From the NCBI GenBank assembly GCA_013329175.1, contig DUKR01000071.1, positions 1 through 5,632 of the forward strand: a stretch of 5,632 nucleotides of DNA, in the 5' to 3' direction. The position numbers and the translations under genes were made by a program. A model generated the notes under the pieces. It did not search any database and had not been told where the DNA came from. It saw nothing but the letters and a program-made list of their open reading frames with translations. This stretch comes from Candidatus Woesearchaeota archaeon. Lineage in GTDB: Archaea; Nanobdellota; Nanobdellia; Woesearchaeales; UBA11716. Below, in pieces: positions 1 through 4,216 of this stretch (positions are counted from its first letter, which is position 1; each line of letters begins with the position of its first letter).

Positions 1-162
1 GAAATCATGGACATCCCGCGATTAGAGAGAAAAATATGCAATCATACGCAAGACCAGGCATGTCGATGACTTCTGGGCATCAAGCTACTATTGCGGAACC
101 GCAGGCCATGTCTCAGCAGAAGCGGTTGCAAGGTACATAAGAGAAAATTCGAAGAGACTTTG
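1..162. other. Left-edge region without a convincing gene
   Basis: The only open frame of note is on the + strand in the third frame. It is open from the window edge and stops with TAA at 138-140, with ATGs at 36 and 60. From position 36 it would encode 34 residues beginning MQSYARPGMSM. An AT-rich AAAAATATG at about 30-38 lies near the right distance for a leaderless start at the ATG at 60, giving a 26-residue peptide. The composition (rich in Q, S, M) is not recognisable as a family, and there is no Shine-Dalgarno site. It could be the tail of a gene starting outside the window, a real micropeptide, or chance. The first frame is closed by TGA at 67-69, so the gene at 163 cannot extend to the edge. 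Confidence 0.3.
134..141 (+). promoter_or_regulatory. Weak TATA-like box before the first gene
   Basis: TACATAAG is centred about 26 nt before the ATG at 163, matching the leaderless geometry of the two better promoters in this window (radical SAM gene and nreA). It deviates from the archaeal box A consensus, so its main value is as support for choosing the ATG at 163. Confidence 0.3.
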
Positions 163-600
163 ATGCGCTTACGCGCATGGTGGGCATACATCTACCCCAC
201 TATCGTGGGAAGGTTTAAGCCCACAGATTTTTCTGACTCCCTCCTCCTGAAAGGGCTTCTCAGGCTCGTGAAGCAGCACTGCAACTCGCAACATATTTAT
301 AGCACACCTGTCCACGTGACGGCAATGGCATTCGACAAAAGCCTTGACAAGGAGCTCTTCTCAGAGAGCGTAACGTTTGACGCAACAAAGCTGACAGTTT
401 CTGTTTTCTCATACAACGGTGGAAGGCAAAAGCTACAGATATCCAGAGAGAACATTGACACCACTTCCGGCGATTGGAAGTTTGCCAAGCTTGGAAGGAT
501 GCTTCGGGAAGAGGTTGAGGCAGTCCTTCCTCTTATGCAGAAGGCGATACAGCACATGGATGGCATCGGCAGGCTTAACTCCGCTCCGCGCTCCGCTTGA
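163..600 (+). CDS. Unrecognised 145-aa protein
   Basis: I do not recognise this family. The protein starts MRLRAWWAYIYPTIV and ends with GRLNSAPRSA. The N-terminal ~20 residues are aromatic and basic. Residues ~23-40 look helical (LLLKGLLRLVKQHC). Residues ~45-100 alternate in a way suggesting beta strands (VHVTAMAF, VTFDATKLTVSVFSY, KLQIS). Residues ~105-132 look like an amphipathic helix (LGRMLREEVEAVLPLMQKAI). There is no signal peptide, no cysteine cluster and no catalytic motif I can name. The frame is also open upstream to a TTG at 91, but ATG 163 is preferred because a weak TATA-like box precedes it by about 26 nt and the extra residues (HKRKFEETL) look unstructured. The stop codon lies in a hairpin loop. 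It is probably monocistronic, since the next gene has its own promoter 25 bp after the stop. That it is a real gene is likely; the exact start is uncertain. Confidence 0.55.
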   Translation: MRLRAWWAYIYPTIVGRFKPTDFSDSLLLKGLLRLVKQHCNSQHIYSTPVHVTAMAFDKSLDKELFSESVTFDATKLTVSVFSYNGGRQKLQISRENIDTTSGDWKFAKLGRMLREEVEAVLPLMQKAIQHMDGIGRLNSAPRSA

Positions 601-608
601 GGCGGAGC
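590..608 (+). terminator. Perfect 7-bp hairpin over the stop codon
   Basis: GCTCCGC (590-596) and GCGGAGC (602-608) are exact reverse complements around a 5-nt loop TTGAG, and the TGA stop (598-600) falls in that loop. The left arm is the last of three CTCCG units (from 580), so alternative pairings exist. No T-run follows, so it does not resemble an intrinsic bacterial terminator. It could mark the 3' end, protect it, or be a small dispersed palindrome. Confidence 0.35.
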
Positions 609-624
609 CTACGCCCGCAAATTC

Positions 625-634
625 ATTATTTAAA
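625..634 (+). promoter_or_regulatory. TATA box of the radical SAM gene
   Basis: ATTATTTAAA is centred about 28 nt before the ATG at 658. In Archaea transcription starts about 25-28 nt downstream of the TATA centre, which would put the RNA 5' end at or within a few bases of 658, a leaderless mRNA. The alternative in-frame ATG at 643 would then lie upstream of the RNA start. Confidence 0.55.
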
Positions 635-657
635 CCGCCAGCATGGGCGATGCAGCA

Positions 658-2319
658 ATGAAAATTCTTTTGGCTTACAGGGCAAACGAGGAGTATTGCG
701 ATGCTCAGCAGCAGGTCATACCCAATGGGCTGTATTATATTGCTGCGCTCTTGCTTGACAACGGCTTTGATGTCAAATTGAAGAACTATTCCTACTGGAG
801 CAATGCAAAAATCAGGGATGACCTGAGGGAAGTAAACCCTGACATCCTTGGCCTGACCTGCTATACCTTCAATGCCGTCAGCAATTTTGAAGTATGCAGC
901 ATGGCAAAGGAAATCAGCAGGAGCGTGCTCACTGTTTTGGGAGGGCCGCATCCCGGGAACGTCATTGATGCAATTTTTGAAGAGATTCCATCTGTTGATG
1001 TCATAACTCTTGGTGAGGGCGAGATGACCTTCCTTGACCTTGTTAATGCGGTAAAGGAAAAAAGGGATTTGGAGAGCGTCATGGGCATCATCCTCAGGAA
1101 AGGGGATAGTACCCTCAAAACCCTTCCGAGAAAGCCTAATCTTGATCTAGATAGCCTCACTATTCCAGCAAAATACTTCCAGTATCTTCGTCTCATCACA
1201 ACAAGAGGATGCCCAGGTGACTGCATATTCTGCTCAACCCCTGCAATATGGGGAAGGCGTATCAGGAAGCGAAGCCCTGAGCACATCTTAGAGGAGCTGA
1301 AACTTCTGAAAGAGCAGTATGGCCAGACCTTCTTTGTGTTCTCTGATGACACCTTCACAGCCCACCGCAGGAGAACAATTCGCATCTGCCAGCTGATTGT
1401 TGAAGAGAAGCTTGACATCACCTGGGACTGCAGGAGCAGGGTGAACTTCATTGATGAGGAGCAACTGCAATGGATGAGGAAGGCTGGCTGCATTTCCATC
1501 GCCTACGGCCTGGAATCTGGATCACCTGAAGTCCTGAAAAATCTTTCCAAGATGATAACCCTTGAGCAGATACAAAAGGCGGCAGACATCACCCGCAAGG
1601 CAGGAATGCAGTTGACATTTTTTCTGATTGTAGGCTCACCTGGGGAAAGCGATAAGACGATTGAAGAGACTATTGAGGTGCTCAGGATGACTAGGCCTCA
1701 TGACATCCTTGTCTCTATCATGAGCCTGACGCCTGATACCCATCTTTGCAGGAAGGTTGGCGTGCCTCCTAAGGCATGGTTCACCAAGATGGCAAAGCCA
1801 TATTTCTATACCGAAGAGCACACCCTCGAGGAGATGGAAGGCTACAGGGACAGGATACATGCCGAGTTTGCGCAGATGCACACTGCCTATACTTTTGAGG
1901 AGCTGGTGCAGCTGATTCGTGATGAGCCTGATTCTGCTGCCCTGCCGTGGAACAATGTCGGGCTTATATACCTGTCAAAGGGAATGGTTAGGGATGCTCT
2001 TGGTGCCTTTCTGAGGTCAGTCAAGCTGAATCATGGATATCCTCACGCATGGAATAACCTTGGCATCGCATCCCTTCAGGCAGGCAACAGAGAGAGGGCA
2101 CTTGCATGCTTCAGGAAAGCTGCAAGGCAGCATCCGGAAGACATTGACATCCGCATGAATCTTGGAAGGCTGCATGCCTCACTAGGGAATGCTGAGGAAG
2201 CCAGAAATTCATTTGAAGAGATTCTTGCAATTGACTATCAGCATGCAACGGCAAAGGCGGAGCTCAGGGCATTGAACGGCGGACACGCAAGTGATGCTCT
2301 CAGCCTGACCGCAGGTTAA
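658..2319 (+). CDS. B12-binding-like radical SAM protein with TPR tail
   Basis: This is a 553-aa radical SAM enzyme. Residues ~1-150 form a B12-binding-like Rossmann domain: IPNGLYYIAALLLDNGF (21-37), GGPHPG (95-100) and LGEGE (118-122) match the domain found ahead of many class B radical SAM proteins. The cobalamin-ligating DxHxxG motif is absent, so cobalamin binding is not assured. The radical SAM core carries CPGDCIFC, with C185, C189 and C192 as predicted [4Fe-4S] ligands, then GLESGSPEVLKNLSK (284-298) and GSPGES (326-331), which are typical of this superfamily. Residues ~428-535 hold three TPR-like units (WNNVGLIYLSKG, WNNLGIASLQAG, RMNLGRLHASLG), presumably for protein contacts. The chemistry is reductive SAM cleavage to a 5'-deoxyadenosyl radical; the substrate cannot be told. 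ATG 658 is preferred over 643 because the TATA box sits 28 nt before it. It stands alone, with no partner gene adjacent. The family is certain, the function unknown. Confidence 0.93.
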   Translation: MKILLAYRANEEYCDAQQQVIPNGLYYIAALLLDNGFDVKLKNYSYWSNAKIRDDLREVNPDILGLTCYTFNAVSNFEVCSMAKEISRSVLTVLGGPHPGNVIDAIFEEIPSVDVITLGEGEMTFLDLVNAVKEKRDLESVMGIILRKGDSTLKTLPRKPNLDLDSLTIPAKYFQYLRLITTRGCPGDCIFCSTPAIWGRRIRKRSPEHILEELKLLKEQYGQTFFVFSDDTFTAHRRRTIRICQLIVEEKLDITWDCRSRVNFIDEEQLQWMRKAGCISIAYGLESGSPEVLKNLSKMITLEQIQKAADITRKAGMQLTFFLIVGSPGESDKTIEETIEVLRMTRPHDILVSIMSLTPDTHLCRKVGVPPKAWFTKMAKPYFYTEEHTLEEMEGYRDRIHAEFAQMHTAYTFEELVQLIRDEPDSAALPWNNVGLIYLSKGMVRDALGAFLRSVKLNHGYPHAWNNLGIASLQAGNRERALACFRKAARQHPEDIDIRMNLGRLHASLGNAEEARNSFEEILAIDYQHATAKAELRALNGGHASDALSLTAG

Positions 2320-2321
2320 AC

Positions 2322-2491
2322 GTAGTACTTCACCATTATGGAGCATGCCTGCCTCTATGCAGCTGTGAAGGGCATCGCTCCCGAAAAATGCATTCCCTGA
2401 AAGCTCATTGCCAACACATCCTCTTTGCCAAAAGCAACGCTACTGCTCTCTCTCCTCTCGCCTGCGGCGAAATTGATGACAAAAATTCCGT
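2322..2491. repeat. Dispersed direct repeat, copy A (~170 bp)
   Basis: This segment begins 2 nt after the radical SAM stop codon and aligns along its length with 5466-5632 in the same orientation. By hand I count about 133 identities in 167 aligned columns (~80%), with one 1-nt and one 2-nt length difference. The best-kept blocks are TGCCTGCCTCT (2347-2357), GAAAAATGCATTCCCT (2382-2397, containing the palindrome AATGCATT), CTCATTGCC and, at the right end, AAAATTCCGT (2482-2491). Many differences are transitions. CTGC-loop-GCAG (near 2350-2361) is kept in both copies. I see no terminal inverted repeats, target-site duplication or transposase. On the minus strand an ORF of 52 aa (2355-2513) covers it, but its frame is not shared along the whole repeat. 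The best reading is a non-coding element or a decayed gene fragment. Confidence 0.8.
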
Positions 2492-2540
2492 CGTGCACTG
2501 CATAGCCGCCCATCCTTCATGCACGCAGGTAGCGGCGCTC

Positions 2541-2579
2541 AAGCCTAAGGCAATGGCCTGCTGGCCAACTGAGGCTTTT
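2541..2579 (+). terminator. Two-part hairpin followed by a short T-run
   Basis: The outer arms AAGCCT (2541-2546) and AGGCTT (2572-2577) and the inner arms TGGCC (2554-2558) and GGCCA (2563-2567) are exact complements, nested around a 4-nt loop with a 7/4-nt internal loop. The 3' arm runs into TTTT (2576-2579). This could end the radical SAM transcript about 250 nt after its stop codon. The rest of 2492-2654 shows no gene: the 85-aa frame at 2388-2645 has no ribosome-binding site and is not kept in repeat copy B. Confidence 0.4.
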
Positions 2580-2654
2580 CAGGAGAGTGAAGGGGTACGG
2601 TTAAACCAAATCTTTAACTCCCAAAGAGCAGCATTAAGAGCTTGACACCCCTTT

Positions 2655-2672
2655 TCTTAACCATAGTTAAGA
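2655..2672 (+). promoter_or_regulatory. Perfect 18-bp dyad, candidate operator of azoR
   Basis: TCTTAAC, a 4-nt spacer CATA, and GTTAAGA form an exact inverted repeat ending 29 nt before the ATG at 2702. The size and spacing fit a site for a dimeric winged-helix regulator. Bacterial azoreductase genes are often under redox-sensing repressors, which makes an operator plausible, but no regulator gene lies in this window. The TTCTTAA part could also serve as a poor box A, in which case binding would block TBP. Confidence 0.45.
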
Positions 2673-2688
2673 TAATCCGATTGCAAAA

Positions 2689-2693
2689 GGAGG
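2689..2693 (+). promoter_or_regulatory. Shine-Dalgarno site fixing the azoR start
   Basis: GGAGG within AAAAGGAGGAAAA lies 8 nt before ATG 2702. It decides this start against an in-frame upstream TTG-type extension reaching back to 2642, whose 20 extra residues would span the dyad. Confidence 0.85.
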
Positions 2694-2701
2694 AAAACAC
2701 C

Positions 2702-3331
2702 ATGCCAACGACATTGCTTGTGACCTATACCCCAAGGGGAGAGCGCTCCAACACCAAAAAGCTGGTTGAGCATTTCAGGAGCGTTGCAGGTGGAGAGATA
2801 GTTGAGCTTGACCTGCTCAAGGATGTTCCAGACTACTTTTTGGCTTCCAACCTTTCAGCCTACTACAAGAGGAACTACGCAGGAGAAAAGCTGACAGAAG
2901 CTGAAAAAAAGGCGATAGCAAAGATGGACAGGATGACCCTGCAGTTCACACAGGCTGACATCGTTGTGATGGCATATCCCATGTATAATTTTTCAGTTCC
3001 TGCCATGGTCAAGGCATATTACGACTCGGTCATGCTCAAAGGCAAGACATGGGATTTTGACCCAAATACAATGTTCAAGGGCCTTATGGCAGGTAAGAAA
3101 GCGCTCATCTTATCTACAAGCGGAGGCGTGTATGAAGACAGCATGGCGTCATTCGATCACGCAAGCACCCTTTCAACAGCGGAATTCACCTTCATGGGAT
3201 TCTCTGACGTGAAGGCAGTCAATGCTGGGGGCGTCAATAACCCTTCGTTCAATGCGCAGGATATCCTTGCCAAGGCAAAGGCTCAAATAACAGCGATTGC
3301 TAATGAGTGGTACGGCTACCGCCCTACATAA
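2702..3331 (+). CDS. azoR: AzoR-type FMN-dependent NAD(P)H oxidoreductase
   Basis: This is a 209-aa cytoplasmic flavodoxin-fold enzyme, close to the ~200 aa usual for the AzoR/NAD(P)H quinone oxidoreductase family. Such enzymes reduce quinones, azo dyes or nitro compounds by two-electron transfer from NAD(P)H through FMN. Visible motifs are the N-terminal strand and phosphate loop TLLVTYTPRGERSNT (4-18), PMYNFSVP (93-100), which contacts the isoalloxazine ring in AzoR, followed by YYDSVMLKGKTWDFD (106-120), and STSGG (138-142) at the position of the second FMN loop. These positions match AzoR closely. The gene has a strong Shine-Dalgarno site and a perfect dyad upstream, suggesting regulated expression. 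It is convergent with doxX, with only 23 bp between stop codons. The family assignment is firm; physiological substrate and cofactor preference (NADH or NADPH) are not readable. Confidence 0.9.
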   Translation: MPTTLLVTYTPRGERSNTKKLVEHFRSVAGGEIVELDLLKDVPDYFLASNLSAYYKRNYAGEKLTEAEKKAIAKMDRMTLQFTQADIVVMAYPMYNFSVPAMVKAYYDSVMLKGKTWDFDPNTMFKGLMAGKKALILSTSGGVYEDSMASFDHASTLSTAEFTFMGFSDVKAVNAGGVNNPSFNAQDILAKAKAQITAIANEWYGYRPT

Positions 3332-3354
3332 TGGTCCCAGATGGCAAGCAGAAG

Positions 3355-3750
3355 CTATCTCTTTTTTTTCCTTCTCTTAGTCGGAGAATCAATGGAGATT
3401 GGCCCAGCACCGAAGTGAGCAACCATCAGCAGCCCTCCGATTATTGAGAGATTCATCACGAACTGGCCAGCCTGCGCAATTGATGTAGGGGTGTGAAAGA
3501 TGATGGTTGTTGGAACAAGCAGCAATATGAGCAGCAGTGCACCTATCTTTGCCTTGTAGCCAAGCAGCAGGGAGACCAATCCGATAGCCTTAATGATGAT
3601 AGCACAGATGAGAACAAAACCGGCAAGGGGTATTCCTGCCTGCTCCATGAAGCTTTGGGTTTCTGCAAAATCAGTGACGTTTTCAAGAGTGGTCATGACA
3701 AATAGTGTTGACAGCAAAGTCCTTCCCAGAAATGCCGTGTAGCAGCGCAT
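3355..3750 (-). CDS. DoxX-family small membrane protein
   Basis: This is a 131-aa integral membrane protein with four predicted helices at about residues 6-24, 41-63, 67-86 and 97-113. LGRTLLSTLFVMTTLENVTDF (8-28) aligns with the start of DoxX proteins, and LLLILLLVPTTIIFHTP (72-88) with QFVMNLSIIGGLLMVAHFGAGPISID (96-121) is the family's signature C-terminal half. The tail TKRRKKKR is strongly basic. DoxX is named after a subunit of an archaeal thiosulfate:quinone oxidoreductase, but most members are of unknown role, often linked to redox or thiol stress, so no reaction is assigned. The start at 3750 is supported by GGAGG 8 nt upstream and by alignment of the first helix. It faces azoR tail to tail, so any functional link with it is only suggestive. 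Confidence 0.88.
   Translation of the reverse strand: MRCYTAFLGRTLLSTLFVMTTLENVTDFAETQSFMEQAGIPLAGFVLICAIIIKAIGLVSLLLGYKAKIGALLLILLLVPTTIIFHTPTSIAQAGQFVMNLSIIGGLLMVAHFGAGPISIDSPTKRRKKKR
3362..3369 (+). terminator. T8 run, likely azoR terminator inside doxX
   Basis: Eight consecutive T on the + strand lie 30 nt after the azoR stop, within a pyrimidine-rich stretch (3358-3377). Archaeal RNA polymerase terminates readily at oligo-T in the non-template strand. The same bases, read on the minus strand, encode the lysines of the doxX tail, so one run serves two purposes. Confidence 0.5.
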
Positions 3751-3758
3751 AGATTATC

Positions 3759-3763
3759 CCTCC
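3759..3763 (-). promoter_or_regulatory. Shine-Dalgarno site of doxX
   Basis: On the minus strand GGAGG (inside AAGGGAGGGATAA) is 8 nt before the ATG at 3750, the same spacing as at azoR. Confidence 0.75.
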
Positions 3764-3790
3764 CTTCCACCATGGAGTGTTCCATTTATG

Positions 3791-3800
3791 TATAAAAATA
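3791..3800 (-). promoter_or_regulatory. TATA box of doxX
   Basis: The minus strand reads TATTTTTATA here. A start about 27 nt downstream falls near 3768, giving a leader of about 17 nt that just contains the GGAGG site. The box is close to symmetric, so it could also fire to the right, but nothing recognisable lies there before 3908. Confidence 0.5.
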
Positions 3801-3907
3801 TTATCAGGCGGCGGAGATGCCAACTCTCCTTAGCTACTGCGAGCAGGAGCGTGAGGGGATGGTTATCAGGAAAAAAACATCAGCCACACTGCGACGCAAG
3901 AAAAAGA

Positions 3908-3917
3908 TTTAAAAATA
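3908..3917 (+). promoter_or_regulatory. Strong TATA box of the tRNA region
   Basis: TTTAAAAATA, preceded by the purine stretch AAGAAAAAGA as a possible BRE, is the best box A in the window. The predicted RNA start is about 3938-3940, just before the tRNA-like fold at 3947. No comparable TATA lies between that fold and tRNA-Thr, so both are probably on one primary transcript. Confidence 0.55.
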
Positions 3918-3946
3918 GATTTGGGATTCATGAAACAGAGATAATC

Positions 3947-4020
3947 CTTGAGTGGCTCAGTGGCATAGCCTAAAACTAAGCTGGCACGCTCCTTGGTTAT
4001 GTACTTCGTGCTCAAGCCCA
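3947..4020 (+). ncRNA. Candidate tRNA-like structured RNA
   Basis: CTTGAG (3947-3952) pairs exactly with CTCAAG (4011-4016). Inside lie GGCT/AGCC (3954-3957 with 3967-3970) and CACG/CGTG (3985-3988 with 4007-4010), the last stacking directly on the closing helix as a T arm does on an acceptor stem. The first arm contains TGGCTCAGTGG, identical to the D arm of the neighbouring tRNA-Thr. CTCAAG is followed by C and then CCA. However, there is no 5-bp anticodon stem, the loop of the third arm is 18 nt, and no standard TTCRA T loop is present. It may be a decayed tRNA, a tRNA with unusual introns, another small RNA, or chance pairing. No amino acid can be assigned. Confidence 0.3.
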
Positions 4021-4034
4021 CAGGAAAAAAATTT

Positions 4035-4129
4035 GCTCCCTTGGCTCAGTGGTAGAGCGTCACCTTGGTAACTTCCCAGTATGAAGCACAAATAGGTGAA
4101 GGTCCCGAGTTCAATTCTCGGAGGGGGCT
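4035..4129 (+). tRNA. tRNA-Thr(GGU) with a 23-nt intron
   Basis: The cloverleaf is complete: acceptor GCTCCCT/AGGGGGC (4035-4041 with 4122-4128, one T-G pair), D arm GCTC/GAGC with loop AGTGGTA, anticodon stem TCACC/GGTGA (4060-4064 with 4095-4099), variable loop AGGTC, T arm CCGAG/CTCGG with loop TTCAATT. The anticodon loop, once the insertion is removed, is TTGGTAA with anticodon GGT (4067-4069), reading ACC and ACU threonine codons. G1-C72, C2-G71 and discriminator T73 (4129) agree with archaeal threonine identity. CCA is not encoded and must be added. No strong terminator is seen; the following CTTCCTTACTCTGTTCTCT is pyrimidine-rich. Confidence 0.95.
4071..4093 (+). other. tRNA-Thr intron at position 37/38
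   Basis: The insertion lies after A37 (4070) and before A38 (4094), the commonest archaeal site. CTTC (4072-4075) pairs with GAAG (4083-4086) as the inner helix. On the exon side TTG (4065-4067) can pair with CAA (4090-4092 region), leaving 3-nt bulges TAA and ATA whose cutting after the second base gives exactly these borders, as the archaeal splicing endonuclease does on bulge-helix-bulge substrates. The central helix is imperfect (a G-A mismatch), so the motif is relaxed. Confidence 0.75.
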
Positions 4130-4182
4130 TCCTTACTCTGTTCTCTGGAAAAATAGATTTAGGCAGCAATATATGCACACCA

Positions 4183-4190
4183 TTTATTAA
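4183..4190 (+). promoter_or_regulatory. TATA box of nreA
   Basis: TTTATTAA is centred about 30 nt before ATG 4217, the geometry of a leaderless mRNA. A second AT-rich site, AATATATG (about 4168-4175), is too far for a leaderless start. No Shine-Dalgarno sequence lies before 4217; CTCCCTCCC there is the wrong strand for one. Confidence 0.5.
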
Positions 4191-4216
4191 TCTCCCTCCC
4201 TTCTTCATGAATACGC

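Noticed and set aside
643..657. ATG 643 as start of the radical SAM protein
   Set aside because: It lies only 13 nt from the TATA centre, upstream of the expected RNA start; the family-like N-terminus MKILLAYRAN begins at 658.
861..1499. 212-aa minus-strand frame inside the radical SAM gene
   Set aside because: Shadow of a clearly conserved gene; it has no motif, promoter or ribosome-binding site.
2322..2491. Repeat copy A as an insertion sequence or MITE
   Set aside because: No terminal inverted repeats, flanking duplication or transposase frame can be seen in either copy, so I call it only a dispersed repeat.
2388..2645. 85-aa + strand frame between the radical SAM gene and azoR
   Set aside because: No Shine-Dalgarno site or well-placed TATA, biased composition, and its first third lies in repeat copy A, where copy B breaks the frame by length differences and a stop.
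3788..3973. 61-aa + strand frame between doxX and tRNA-Thr
   Set aside because: Its start sits in the doxX TATA box, it runs through the tRNA-region promoter and into the tRNA-like fold, and it is rich in R and K with no recognisable domain.
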